This document shows, one piece after another, positions 1-11,066 of a DNA stretch of 64,000 bases. Below the pieces are notes generated by a model, which saw only the letters and a program-made list of their open reading frames with translations, did not search any database and was not told the origin of the DNA. The stretch's first letter is position 1. Each line of letters starts with the position of its first letter. Made by a program: the position numbers and the translations under genes. The DNA lies in contig CM064732.1 of the NCBI GenBank assembly GCA_032717465.1, positions 30,598,138 through 30,662,137 of the forward strand. Direction: 5' to 3'. This stretch comes from Coenobita brevimanus. Its lineage: Eukaryota; Arthropoda; Malacostraca; Decapoda; Coenobitidae.

Positions 1-2050
1 CACAGTTTGAGAAATGTTTCCAGATTTAGAGGCCCAATTATTTGTTAATGACTACGATATTGTTGCCATTACTGAATCTTTGATGGATACTTAAGAAAGA
101 GATTTTATAGCGGAATATAACATTCCTGGTTACATTATTTTCAGTAATGAGAGGAACAGGAGAATGGGAGGCAGTGTACTGCTATATATTAAAAGTAACC
201 TTCATCCAGTTGTAATCCCTAAAACTTTCCATTGACAATATTGATATAACTTACATTCTGCTCTGAAATGAATTACACAGAATGATTACAACTGAATTAA
301 TTTATCGTCAACCAGCCCAGTCTTGTGAAAATAAGTTATTCAGACAAATAGTGGAAGTCTGTTGCACTCAGAATAGTGTAATTGTTGGAATTTCAATTTA
401 CCAGTAACAAGATGGACTGGATTCTTATCTACGCACACAGGCTTAGACTTATATGCTAACTTACTTGAAAGCTCATTATTTTAGTCTGTAGACAACCCAC
501 GCAAGCAGAAAACATCCTCGATCTTTACTGGCGACGTCAGAAAACTTAGTTCCTAATGTTCAAGTAGGAGAAGAATTTAGTACCAGTGATCATCACATAG
601 TCATATTCAACCTCAGTTTCTGTAACACCAGCCAAAATTGTAGTTATGAGAACATCACTGACTACAAGAAAGCCGATTTTCACAAATTAAACTAACTTTA
701 CATAGCAATAAATGGGAACGATTGTTAATATACACACAGCATGGACAGAGTTCACAGTAATCCTTAATAAGGCGATTAGGGATTGTATACCAATGCATAA
801 GAGACTAGTGAAAAGTAATAAACCAAAATGGCGGAAAAACAATATTAAGAGTAATCTTTCAATAAAGACACATGCTTATCAGAAACACAAAGCCACTAAC
901 GTAAGATGTTTATCATAACTTATGTCGAAATGCTAAAAAGTTAAAACAAAGTAAGAAAAACCTTCAAGTGCCTATTGGAAGCATCAGTAAATCAAACCCC
1001 AAAGAATTTTTCACTTATATAAGAAATAAGAAAATATTAACACCAACAATAGGATCATTAGTATCAGCAGATGGTGAGCATACAAATGATGAAACTGAGA
1101 TGGCTAAAATTCTTAAAACCTGCTTTACACCTGTATTTACAGTAGATAGTTCATGATCAATCCAAACATTGTCCTCCACATGCGTACAGTAGATGAAAAC
1201 AACACACTCAAAGAAATTATTATCAGTGAGAGTTGTACTCCTTGTGCTAAGTAAACTAAAGATAAATAAAATATAAGGGCCGGATAGAATATCTCCAAGA
1301 GTCTTAAAGGAGGTATAGATGAAATAGTGAAACCCTCAGCATAAATATTCCATATCTCTCAGGAGTGGCACTGTACCAAGTGGCTGGAAATCAGCAAATG
1401 TAACTATTCATAAAGGGAGACAAATCTCAACCCAGCAGTTATCAACCAATAAGCTTGACATCGGTTTTTTGCAAGTTGATGGAAACCATAACTAGAGATA
1501 AATTGGCCAGACATTTAGAATAAAATAAACTCATCAAAGACTCTCAGCACAGATTCTGAAATAAGCATTCATGTCGTACTAATCTACTTGATCTTTTTCA
1601 GTGATATTAACAACGTACGGCAGCACTAAATCAGTCGATGTCATTTACAATGATTTCAAAAAAGCATTGATAATGTTCCACATGTTAGACTTGTCGAGAA
1701 ACTACGTGTCTGTGGTATTGGTGGCAGTGTACTAAGGTGAACTGAAAGCTGGCTTACGAATTGTAAACAAAGATTTGTAATCAATGATAAGGAATCACAC
1801 TAGAAAAATGTTATAAGTGGAGTATTGCAAGGCTCAGTTTTTGTATCCTACATTGTTCGTGATTTATATAGATGACACTGATAAAGGCGTGTTTTCTAAA
1901 ACATCAAAATTTGCTGATGACATGAAGATTGGTATTAGACCAGATACCCCAGAACAAAGAATATTGATTCAAATGGATTTTTATAAATTGCTTAATTGGG
2001 CGGAAAAATGGCAAATGGTCTTTAATAGATAAATTCAAAGTTCTAAATAC
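1..2050 (+). mobile_element. CR1-like non-LTR retrotransposon, ORF2 remnant, entering from the left edge
   Basis: This is a decayed LINE encoding endonuclease then reverse transcriptase, read across several frames. Near the left edge DIVAITESL carries the endonuclease glutamate block. TSDHHIV near 578-600 is the endonuclease C-terminal SDH motif. RT landmarks follow: GPDRISPRVLKE near 1279-1314, a WKSANVTI block near 1385, ISLTSVFCKLMETI near 1450-1490, and FADDMKIG near 1911-1934, where FADD is the catalytic pair. The style of these blocks (SKFADDxKIG, GVLQGSVL) is that of the CR1 group of LINEs. Many stops and shifts make it non-functional. It lacks its 5' end because the window starts inside it, and it is cut at about 2050 by an RTE copy. 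The related copy at 16257-18790 belongs to the same broad group. Confidence 0.8.
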
Positions 2051-2068
2051 TGAGTGTAAAAAAAGGAA

Positions 2069-4490
2069 AAATGATCCATAGGTATAGGTGGTAAGTGATG
2101 AGTAGAGTGGGTGGTGAACTGAATGAACGGAAGGCAGTGATTGATTATGTGCGTATGGATGACAGAATGAGAAGGTATGTGATGGAATCAAGAACATACT
2201 GATGTCCGGGGAGTGGACTTTCTGACCACCATGCGGTGGTGGCGAAAGTCAAGGTTCAAATGCAATGGACGAATAGAAGGAGGGACGCACAGGAAGAAGT
2301 AGTCCATACAAGGGGGGTAGAAACGTTGCAAAAGGATGGAAAAAAGGCAGAATATAAGAGAGAAGTGGAGGAGCGATTGGGAAAATATGAATTGGAGCAG
2401 AATGAGGAGGTGGAAGGTGTGTACAAAATATTCACAAAAGAAATCTGTGCAGCATGTGATGTGGTGCGTGGGAAGAAGAGAAGGCTAAAGGGTCCAAGGA
2501 ACGCATGGTGGAATGAAGAGATGAGACAAGCTGTGGCACAAAAGAAGAAAGCATATTGTGTGTATGGGAAGCAGGGGCGTGGAGGAAGTTGGGAAACGGA
2601 AGAGAGAGTTAGCCTATATGTAGAGAGGAAGAGGAAGGTGAAAAGATTAGTAAGAGAGTAAGAAGAGCGTGGATGAGGAATTTGGAAGGAATTTAACTGT
2701 AAAGTGGAGGGAATGTAAGAAAATGATCTAGAAAGAGGTAAAGGGAGTTAGGTATGATTATAAATATGTTAGTAAGGGAGTGAAAGATGAAAACGGTAGA
2801 TTAACAGTGGAGAAGGAAGAAAAAGTGAGCAAATGGAAAGAATACTTTAAGAATAATTAAACATAGAGAATCAAAGTAATGCAAGTATAAGTGGCTGGGT
2901 AATGGCTGGGAGAAGGAGGGAGGTGAGAGGGGAGGAAGAGATCAGTAGGATGGCAATGGTAGAGGCAATGGAGAAAGTCAAAATTGGGAGAGCCCCAGGA
3001 ACTGATGGAGTGTGTAGTGAAATGCTGAAGCATGAAGGAGAAATAGCAGTAGAATGGACATGGAAAATGTGCGGATTGGCCTGGAAAGAAGGTAGAGTCC
3101 CGGAGGGTTGAAATTCAGGTATAATTATTCCTCTATACAAAGGAAAAAGTGAAAAAGAAGTGTGTAGTAATCATAGGGGCATTTGTTTTCACAGTGTAAT
3201 AGGAAATGTATATGGTAAGATACTTATTGACTGAGTGAAATAACAGAGGAATTAGTTGGAGAAGAATAGGGAGGTTTTAGGAGGGGAAGAAATTGTGTAG
3301 ATCAGATTTTCATCTTTAGATCTTTAGTGGAAAAGTTTCTAGAGATGGAAAAAAGTTGTATACAACCTTCATGGATTTGGAGAAAGCATAATCAGAGTGA
3401 ACAGACAAGGAATGTGGAAAATGTTAAGAATATATGGCGTTAACAGGAAGCTGTTGAATGCTGTGAGGAGTATGTATGAGGGTGCCAAGGCTGCAGTGCG
3501 TGTGAATGGTGAACTGAATGAATTTTTCAATCTGAATGCTGGATTTAAACACCGATTTGTCATGCCTTCTTGGCTGTTCAGTTTGTATATGGATGGGGCT
3601 ATAAAAGAGATACAAAGTAGGGCCGTGGATGCTGGAGCTGCCTTAATGAGAAAATGCAGCATTTGGAAATTTCCTTTTCTGTTGTTTGCAGATGATACTG
3701 TATTGTTAAGAGAAGACGAAGGGGAACTGCAAGGGTTGGTGAATGAATTTTGGAGAGTGTGTAAGAAAGTGAAGCTAAAGGTGAATGCAGGGAAAAGTCA
3801 AGTTACGGTCTTCGAGAGAAATTAAATCACTGGATATACATTAATACTGGATGATGAGGAAATGGAAAATATTAGTGCAATTAATTATTCGTATAGTGTG
3901 ATGAATAAGGATGGAAGTTTGGAAGATGAAGTGCTCGAAACGGTACAACAGAAAAAAGGGTTGCTAGTTCTTCGACAGTTGTGATGAGAAATAGAGAAGT
4001 GAGCATGGAAGTAAGAAAAAGTAGTTGCATGATAGTGCTGTGACACCAACTCTAACGTAGGGAAGTGAAGCTTGGACCTTGATGGAAGGCCACAAGTCAA
4101 GAATGAATGCCGTGGAAATGAGTTATTTGAAAGGAGAGTGTGGAATTACAAGGCGAAAGAGACTGGCAAATGAGGAAATGAAGGAGCATCGTGGTGTGGA
4201 TGTGGATGTGATGTGAAGCGTTAGGAGAAATGCACTGAGGTGGCCTGACCGTGTGGAGAGGATGGAGGGCAAGAGACTAACGGGGAGAGTGTATGTGCGT
4301 TAGGTGGAGGGAGGGAGAGGGAGGGGGAGGCCGAGGATGAGATGGAGGGATGGAGTGGAGAGATATATGAGATTGGGGTGTGTGAGCTGGGGAAAGGGCA
4401 GCGAAATGGCGTGGGACAGGATGACTGGAGGCGCTTTGTTTGTGGCCACCTGATGTGGGATTAAGGCCTCTGGCAATAGAATAGAACTAA
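2069..4490 (+). mobile_element. RTE-type LINE, 5'-truncated and decayed copy
   Basis: This is the same family as the better copy at 21706-24850 on the other strand, and the two can be compared block by block. It starts inside the endonuclease (VGGELNERKAVIDYV near 2108-2150), followed by SDHHAVVAKVKVQ near 2220. The RT follows with KIGRAPGTDGVCSEMLKH near 2975-3030 and the catalytic FADDTVLL at 3685-3708. The C-terminal tail GRGRGRPRMRWRDGVERYM lies near 4315-4370. The 3' end near 4450-4485 keeps the family terminus (GTTTGTGGCCACC then TCTGGCAATAG) and a short AATAG tail. RTE LINEs encode an APE-type endonuclease plus RT in one polypeptide and have no RNase H. Stops and frameshifts are frequent, so this copy is dead. 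It appears inserted into the CR1-like LINE to its left. Confidence 0.85.
3397..3825 (+). pseudogene. RTE reverse transcriptase palm fragment
   Basis: This is the longest open stretch of the truncated RTE copy, 142 codons. It contains LRIYGVNRKLLNAVRSMYEG, a degraded form of the KQGCVMSPWLF block (here KHRFVMPSWLFSLYMDG), and FADDTVLLREDEGELQGLV with the two catalytic aspartates. Family RT domains are far longer, so this is one window of a broken frame rather than a gene. The matching part of the better copy lies at about 22400-22830 on the minus strand. Confidence 0.8.
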
Positions 4491-4660
4491 GACGCTATTT
4501 ACATTGATTTTACAGTTTATATTGATTGCAACTCTGATGATACTATGTTCATTGTTTCTAAAATTTTCACGAATATCAAGCAAAATATTTTAGATCACCA
4601 TCTGTTGCTAAGGTAAGTTCGAGTACATTATTATCTTGCATCAAAGTGCATAGGACTATA
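4490..4660. mobile_element. Antisense scrap of CR1-like LINE endonuclease
   Basis: The plus-strand text here (TATTTACATTGATTTTACAG, then CTAAAATTTTCACGAATATC, then ATCTGTTGCTAAGG) follows in order the text at 18157-18310, which is the minus-strand endonuclease region of the CR1-like LINE at 16257-18790. The fragment therefore carries LINE sequence in minus orientation. It is too short and diverged for an open frame. Confidence 0.5.
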
Positions 4661-5146
4661 TAGGAGTACAGGGGATTTGCCTAATCCACGTCTGTAAGCC
4701 GTGGATTTGTGATCCGCAGTACTTTGCCCAACCAGTCCTATTTTTGTTTTTATTCCACGGAAAAAAAAAAAAAAAAAAGCGCGGTTCCTAGGTTCCAAAG
4801 TGGTTCATTTCCGAGGAAGTTTATAATATCCAGGCACCTATGATGTATTCCGCAACTGCTAGCCAATCACAGACAACCTAGACCCAGCAGCCAATCGCAG
4901 CCTGGCCCCGGTGACAAGTGTGCACACTACAGCTCCTATGTTTTTGTTTACCTCCTGTCCTGCCAACCGCCAACTATGTGTGTCCTCCTGTGAGTTCTGA
5001 GCGCTACCTGGCCTTCTTTTTGCCAAGGTTACCTCTCCCTGGGATCTGTTATTGACGGCCCCAACCCTCTAGGGCGATGTTCGACCCAGCTGAGGTCCAA
5101 AAGAAGGCTCCTCTCAGTTTTCAGCAGCGTTTGGATGTTATACGTT

Positions 5147-6172
5147 TGTCACTGGGTTTTTAAATAAATGCAAATATTATTTAAATGATAATGTTCAATG
5201 ATACTGAAGAGCAGGGACAATGAATTGTCTTGCTAAATCAGGCAATAATTACTTTACGCTGGCTTTGCTTAGCACGATTCTCTAAGAACGAGAATTTATA
5301 AACTTTCTCAACAGTACACAGCAGAGACTAATTACTCAATTGCTGTTTATTAGTACTGTTAGCCTCTGGAGAAAGTTACTTCACCCCTGACAATAAATAA
5401 CTAATACTATTAATAATATCAGGTTCTTGCTGATGCTTAACTCCTAGAAGGCACAACGGATTTTAAGCTTAATACAACAAGACTGGCCTAAGTACCAGTT
5501 ATGAATGGCAAAACGTTTATGGAAGCTAGGAGCTATAAGGGAAATAAGCTTAATTGTGGAGAAATGAAACACGAGTTTACATTACATTAAGCTCAAGAAA
5601 AAGAACTGTTAAACATATTGATTACAAAGAAATAAATTTAACATTACATTTCAAATGAATTCAAATAAAGAGATCGTACTCACTCACTCACTCAAAAGCT
5701 AAATTCTTACGCCTAGGAAAAGCACCTTGACTAAACTCTTAAGTCTAGGAAAACGAAAAGAAAATACTGGTCAATGAACGTGGTGTATCACCGAAGAAGG
5801 GTGGGAGCCTGGAGAACTGTAGTCTAGTGGAGTCTGGGTGCTAGCTGACCTCTCACTACTCTCACTGCTGGAGCACAGAACCTCACTCCGTCACGACAGA
5901 CACTGGACTGCCTAACTCGTGGGAAGGAAAGGGAGCGCTATGGCCACATTTTTTAAATGGCTACAGTGAGCGAAACGCGCCCAAAACATATCGCTCAGCG
6001 GAAGCGCTAATGTCTCACACAAAGACGATCACTTATGACATTGAAAAATTGATTTGAAAAGTATACCCCGAAATGGAGAGAGAAACGGTTAACTGAGCGA
6101 TACACAGTGAGTTTTCCACTAATGAGTTCGTGGTTTCCCACAAAAGCCAATGTCACTAGCCGACTCGTGACA
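5147..6172 (-). repeat. 3' long terminal repeat of the Gmr1-like element
   Basis: This is 1,026 bp, bounded by TGTCAC at 5147-5152 and GTGACA at 6167-6172 (plus strand). The segment from about 5850 to 6172 matches 11067-11382 with scattered differences, for example the shared block CAGAACCTCACTCCGTCACG and the shared GTTTCCCACAAAAGCCAATG. The remaining 700 bp has no partner because the other LTR is truncated. The minus-strand sequence just upstream of the LTR, GTAGGGCGTAA, is the likely polypurine tract. Confidence 0.75.
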
Positions 6173-6218
6173 TTACGCCCTACAAAATTAAATTTTTTCC
6201 TTATGTGAAAAAATTTGT

Positions 6219-6278
<60 letters not shown>
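6219..6278. repeat. (AT)n microsatellite inside the LTR element
   Basis: About 30 uninterrupted AT dinucleotides sit between the LTR and the tandem repeat of the element's 3' noncoding region. Confidence 0.95.
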
Positions 6279-6280
<2 letters not shown>

Positions 6281-6867
6281 TGTATGTACACATCCTAACT
6301 CAGTCACACAAGATTCACACTGTGGTGTGTGTGCTATCCTGCTACAGGAGAAAATCACTATCGCCAATGAGCATAAAAACCTCGTATTTACGTTAATAGA
6401 GGCAAGCTTGAGGGGAAAAAACTCCGTGACGACGGTGAAAATCCTGTACTCAGGTCAAACTGAGCGAAAGTTCGCTACATTTACATTAACAACTAATTGT
6501 TATGTAGCATAATGTATGTAATACATGGTGTAGGTGTGACAGTTGTGGTGTAACTGTACCTACATGTAAAATGACACAGTAAATATTAATAATATGGCGA
6601 TGATGAAGGAGAGAAGAGGCGGCAGCGTGCGGCAGACGATCAGCTGGCCTGCATAGCAAAACTGCTGCACCCATTGCTGTACCTGCAAAATCAATTAAGG
6701 TGGAGCATCAAAAGTGTCAATGAGACATAAATTCTTATTACGTTACAATTACCATCTCTGCCTAGCAGTCAGTACATGCTATGAAAGGTACGCTCTAGCT
6801 GAAAAATACGAGTGACAGCCTAAGCTTCGTACATTCGAGGTCGCCATTAATTTATTAGGTAGATTAT

Positions 6868-7375
6868 GGTCGGCAAGTTGAGAATCCTTGTGCAAACTCG
6901 GGTCGCCGTTGTCTCGAGGACTCGTGTAGTTTACTGGTTAAACTTAACTCTACACTTACGATTAGTGTCGGCAAGTTGAGAATCCTTATGCAAACTCGGG
7001 CTCACGTAGCCTCGAACTGCACAAGGGTCCTCAACCTGTGCCTTAACCTAGTGCCTATATTAATATCAGGGAGCTGAGAATCCTTGTGCAAACTCGGGCT
7101 CATGTAGCCTCGAGTCGCCTCTGCGGAGTTCTCTCTCGAACTTCCCCCTTAACCTACAGTACTTATATTAATATCGGGGAGCTGAGAATCCTTGTGCAAA
7201 CTCGGGGCTCACGTAGCCTCGAGTCACCTCTGCAGAATTCTCTCTCGAACTTCCCCCTTAACCTACAGTACTTATATTAATATCGGGGAGCTGAGAATCC
7301 TTGTGGAAACTCGGGCTCACGTAGCCTCGAGTCGCCTCTGCGGAGTTCTCAAACTTCCCCCCTTAAACTACGGAA
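6868..7375. repeat. Tandem repeat, five units of about 98-109 bp
   Basis: The motif GAGAATCCTTGTGCAAACTC recurs with starts near 6879, 6978, 7076, 7184 and 7293, giving spacings of roughly 98, 98, 108 and 109 bp. Each unit continues with GGGCTCACGTAGCCTCGA. The last three units are nearly identical and share CTTATATTAATATCGGGGAG at the unit junction. The array lies between the RNase H stop and the 3' LTR, so it belongs to the element's 3' noncoding region. Confidence 0.85.
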
Positions 7376-7531
7376 CACGTGTATGTACAGGCCCTGGACA
7401 TACTGCGTCCTGTGAGGCCAACAAGTGAGACGTCAGGTCTACACTTTTGACTGGGAACCAGGCTGGTCCTTGGATTACTCAAATATCTGAGGACGCCTAT
7501 CACGGAACCCAGCATGCAACAATTGCCCGTG

Positions 7532-7981
7532 TTAGTCAGCAGTTAGCAGGCGAGACATCAGGTCTGCACCTACGTTATCACTTCCCTTGATGTATCTCAC
7601 AACAAGGTTAAACTGCTGTAAATACAGTGTCCAGCGTGTCAATCTTGCGTTAGCCGTCTTGGTCATGCTAAGACTAGTGAGTGGCATATGATCAGTTTCC
7701 AGAGTGAATGGTGCCCCAAATAAATAATAATAATATTTTTTAACACCATCAACCACAGCCAAGAGTTCCTTCTCAACAGTACTGTAATTCCTCTCGGCGG
7801 GTTTTAGCCTACGGCTGTGGTATGCCACTGGGAAGATTCCACCTTCTGATTCCTGCATCAATACGGCACCTACTCCATCTTGTGAAGCATCAGTGCGCAG
7901 TATGAAAGGTTTGCTGGAATCAGGCAACTGCAAGATAGGCTCCTTGCACAACATGTTCTTAAGAGCGATAAAAGATCTTTC
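7532..7981 (-). pseudogene. LTR element RNase H domain (C-terminal end of pol)
   Basis: This is the RNase H of the RT-RNase H module, which removes the RNA strand of the RNA:DNA hybrid during reverse transcription. RTDASQDGVGAVLMQ carries the first catalytic aspartate, NYSTVEKELLAVV the glutamate, and LETDHMPL the next aspartate. The tail GSDNVGADLMSRL is the usual end of gypsy RNase H. The open part starts near 7954, and a TAA at 7982-7984 separates it in frame from the RT part upstream. The natural pol stop is at 7532-7534. No integrase follows, because it lies upstream of the RT in this element. Confidence 0.9.
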
Positions 7982-9052
7982 TTACGCTTCTCCCCATTCA
8001 ATGGTGTTCGGAGCATATTTCCGTAGCACCTCGTACAACGGTTGGGCAATGAAAGCAAAGTTGGGGATAAAACTCCTATAATATCCCACTAGGCCAAGGA
8101 ATGCCCTAACCTGTTTCTTGGTCACGGGTCTCGGGGCTTCTCTAACCTTCCTGATCTTGTCACCCTGACACCTGCAGTGATTGTTGCCAACAATATGTCC
8201 AAGGAACTCCACCTCACTGTGAGCAATCTTACATTTGCTGGGCTTCACAGTCATGTTGAAACTCTGGAGTCTACTGAAGACAATTTCCAAGAGTCTGAGG
8301 TGCTCCTCCAATGTGGCAGAATGAATGAGAACATCGTCAACGAACATTTCAACTCCTACGATACCATGGAGCACTTGTCTCATGGCAAGATTAAATACTG
8401 CTGGGGAATTGGTAAGTCCAAATGGTAGGACTTTTTACTGGTACAATCCCCTAGGAGTAGCAAAGGCAGTGAACTGACGACTCTCAGGATGAAGGGGAAT
8501 CTGAAAGAATCCCTTCGCTAGATCGAGCTTCGTGAAATATCGTGACCCTGCCAGCTTGGAGAAGATGGCAATATGGTCACCCATTGGCTCAGCATCCACT
8601 TTGGTGATTGCATTGAGCCTTCTATAGTCGCCACAAATCCTGACTCCACCATCTTTCTTGCGAACTACTACCATCGGACTACAGTAAGGAGATGAGGACT
8701 TTTCGATAATGCCTGCAGTCTCTATGTCGGCAATTTCCTTGTCTACTGCGTCCTGTAGTCGCATGGGAATCGGATATGGCTTAACCTTTATGGGAGCATT
8801 GTTGGTCAACTCAATTTTATGACACACAACCTTTGCAAGTCTAGGTTGGTCTGAGAAGACATCAGCATACTGACAGAGCAGTGACCTTAAGGCATTTTGG
8901 TCTCCTACTGCTAAGTCAAGGTTAAGTAAAACATCTCCAACAGTCTCTTCCTGATGGGACTGAGCGGTTAAGGGCTCGTTATCATGGTCATCAGCTGGGA
9001 TCACCGCAGCTGCCCCAGTTCCTTCCAGTGGCTGGTCACTGTCATCAGCCAC
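7982..9052 (-). pseudogene. LTR element reverse transcriptase domain, broken by an in-frame stop
   Basis: The N-terminal part (8435-9052) contains an acidic linker, then LLCQYADVFSD, VKPYPIPMRLQDAVDKEI, SPYCSPMVVVRKKDGG, DYRRLNAITK and FTKLDLAKGFFQIPL, the first catalytic aspartate block. A stop at 8435-8437 interrupts GLYQ-KVLPFGL. The frame then continues through LTNSPAVF to MFVDDVLIHS (the F/Y-x-DD catalytic pair), VEFLGHIV and FLGLVGYYRSFIPNF, all standard Ty3/gypsy RT and connection landmarks. The reading frame is unchanged across both stops, so only point mutations separate it from the neighbouring domains. Confidence 0.92.
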
Positions 9053-10605
9053 TCATAGGCCAGCCTCCTCGGGGTCTGACTCATGATAAGCCTTCAACAT
9101 GTTAATGTGGAACCTTTTACGAAGATTCCTCATCTGAATTATGTAGTTGAGGTCTGAAATGCGCTCTACTACATCAAATGGACCCTTCCACTGCATCAAC
9201 AACTTGTTCTGGGCAGTGGGGAGTAACACCAGGCACTTATCGCCTGGACTAAACTTGCGAAGTTTTGCCTTCTTATCATAATAGGCTTTCTGAACTTCGC
9301 GCGCCTTGATCAATTCTTCCTTAGCTAACTCGCATGTCGACTGGAGGCGGTCAGCTAGATCAAGGACGTAGGTGTAGGTGGTCTTGACTTCAGGGTCAGG
9401 TTCTTCATCGTCCCACAACTCACAAAGGACTTGAAGTGGTCCACGGACTGACCTTCCATACACCAGTTCAAAGGGTGAGAATTTCAATGAATGCTGTGGG
9501 GCTTCTCGATAAGCAAACAGAAGAGGAGCAATGAACCGTGGCCATTCCTTTGGCTGTTCGGCGGTCATGTGCCTCAACATCTTGAGAGTCCCATTGAACC
9601 TCTCACACAACCCGTTACACATGGGATGATACGGCGTAGTCCATAAGCCTCGGATGGACAGCAACCTGAACGCTTCGTTCATCATTGCTGAAGTGAACTG
9701 CGAACCCCGGTTGCTTAAGACCTCATTAGGGATACCTACACGACAGAACACTTCAATTAATGCCTCGGCAACAGTGACGGCCTCTATATTCTTAAGGGCC
9801 ATGGCTTCAGGCCACCGTGTGCTGAAATCAACAATAGTGAGGATATACTTTGATCCATCACTAGCCCTAGGGGAGATTGGCCCAATTATATCAACTGCTA
9901 CTCTCTCGAATGGTTCAGAGATTACAGGCATTGGTTTCAATGGCGCAGGACGGACACGTCCCCAGTCAGTGGTACTCTGACACACATCACAGGAACGTAC
10001 GAGCCTTATTATTTCCCGTCCCATTCCTGGCCAGAAAAAGTCAGCATGGATGCGGGCAGAGGTCTTCTTTTGACCCATGTGACCTCCCATAGCTGAACAA
10101 TGACCTAATTCAAACACTGCTCGGCGATACTTTGCAGGAATGACAAACTGCAGTCGAACCTCACCCTGGGGTGTCTGTGACTCACGGTACAGCCGTCCTC
10201 GCTTACGAAGGAACCTGGCTTGTCCTCCCCGTGAATACTTAATCACTTTACCCTCCAGCTTCTTACGTACTAAAGCAAGTGTTGGGTCAGTCTGTTGCTC
10301 TTGGACAACATCTTGTCTACGAATCAGATCTTGCGGTGTTGCGACGGTCAACGGAGTGACGCGATTTGGAGCCTTGGCCATGGCTCGTGTTACCACAGCA
10401 GCCGAAGTCTGAGTAGCAACATCTACGGCGCAACTATTTTTGACGCCAGATATGTTGCCTATAATGAGGTCAAATAAAGGTTCTGGCATGACAACTGCAG
10501 CTGTCAGGCCAGTGAAAAATGGAGGTGCCACCTGGATGCATGCCTCAGGGAACATTCTCACTGATCCATCAATAAGTCTAACTTGGATCTGTCGACCTGT
10601 ATACT
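9053..10605 (-). CDS. LTR element protease tail plus integrase, uninterrupted 518-codon stretch of pol
   Basis: This open stretch begins inside the inserted SINE; true element sequence starts at QYTGRQIQVRLIDG near 10605. The first part is the second half of the protease, ending near MPEPLFDLIIGN. The integrase zinc-binding domain follows (GHCSAMGGHMG...FFWPGM...CDVCQS, an H-H-C-C pattern). The catalytic core has VDIIGPIS (first Asp), VLSNRGSQFTS (second Asp position, here Asn; codon 9710-9712) and CERFNGTLK (Glu). The C-terminal part WKGPFDVVERISDLNYII is the usual GPF/Y-type module. It ends at TGA 9053-9055, after which the same frame runs into RT. Finding integrase before RT is what marks this element as Gmr1-like. 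The Asn at a catalytic position should abolish integration. Confidence 0.92.
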
Positions 10606-10955
10606 GGGGGAGGCGGTGGCTCAATCGGTAGAGAGGTGGCGTGCGGTCCTAACGGGCCCAGGTTCAAATCCCGGCTGGGGCAGGGAACAGTTTAAGGATT
10701 TGAATTTCATTCAATCAGGCTTTACTGATCTACCAGAAGACCCCGCCGACATGTCGTAAAATACCCCCGCTAATACCAATACACCAGTCCTGTATGAGAC
10801 AGCCCTAGCATGTATTCAATATGGACGGTGGGTGTTAGCGCCGAAGTGGTGACATGTAGAGGTGTATGGTATGTAGGAGGACTGCTGGGCCTTGATAGCA
10901 GGCTGTGCAGCCTATGCCCAGAGTCGGACACATAAAAAAAAAAAAAAAAAAAAAA
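10606..10955 (+). mobile_element. tRNA-derived SINE inserted in the LTR element protease
   Basis: This insertion of about 350 bp has an internal RNA polymerase III promoter. Box A is TGGCTCAATCGG at 10617-10628 and box B is GGTTCAAATCC at 10661-10671, both close to tRNA consensus. A non-tRNA body follows, ending in a poly-A tail at 10934-10955. It interrupts the protease between GCSVKQSIVRPD (11000-10957, minus) and QYTGRQ (from 10605, minus). A clear target duplication was not found. The head could pass for a tRNA gene, but the body, the A tail and the disruption of a coding frame argue for a SINE. Confidence 0.85.
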
Positions 10956-10956
10956 T

Positions 10957-11064
10957 CAGGCCGAACTATACTCTGCTTAACAGAGCAACCTGAGGAACCA
11001 TTATCCCTCAGAACATTTACAGAAACACCTCCCACAAACCCTGGCTGAACAAGAAAGGCAGTGT
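10957..11064 (-). pseudogene. LTR element protease, N-terminal half with active-site block
   Basis: The minus strand reads FVGGVSVNVLRDNGSSGCSV, followed by KQSIVRPD, where the SINE interrupts it. RDNGSSG corresponds to the aspartic protease active site DTGSS: the catalytic Asp is kept but the following Thr is Asn. The domain abuts the truncated 5' LTR at about 11066, leaving no room for gag. The second half is on the far side of the SINE. Confidence 0.8.
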
Positions 11065-11066
11065 TG

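Larger units (their letters stand above)
6173..7531 (-). other. 3' noncoding region of the LTR element
   Basis: This stretch lies between the RNase H stop and the 3' LTR. It contains an AT dinucleotide run at about 6219-6278 and a five-copy tandem repeat at about 6868-7375. I see no coding domain. Short open frames across the AT run and the tandem repeat are artefacts of their composition. Confidence 0.6.

Noticed and set aside
6007..6396. Open frames rich in Ile-Tyr over the AT run
   Set aside because: The same artefact from (AT)n; it lies inside the LTR element's noncoding region.
6868..7375. CRISPR-like array
   Set aside because: Units are near-identical throughout with no short repeat/unique spacer alternation; it is a tandem repeat in a eukaryotic retroelement.
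9654..10631. Plus-strand open frames opposite the integrase
   Set aside because: Antisense shadows of the pol frame; no domain on the plus strand.
10617..10690. Possible genuine tRNA gene
   Set aside because: Boxes A and B are good, but the unit continues for about 280 bp into a poly-A tail and disrupts a protease frame, so a SINE explains it better.
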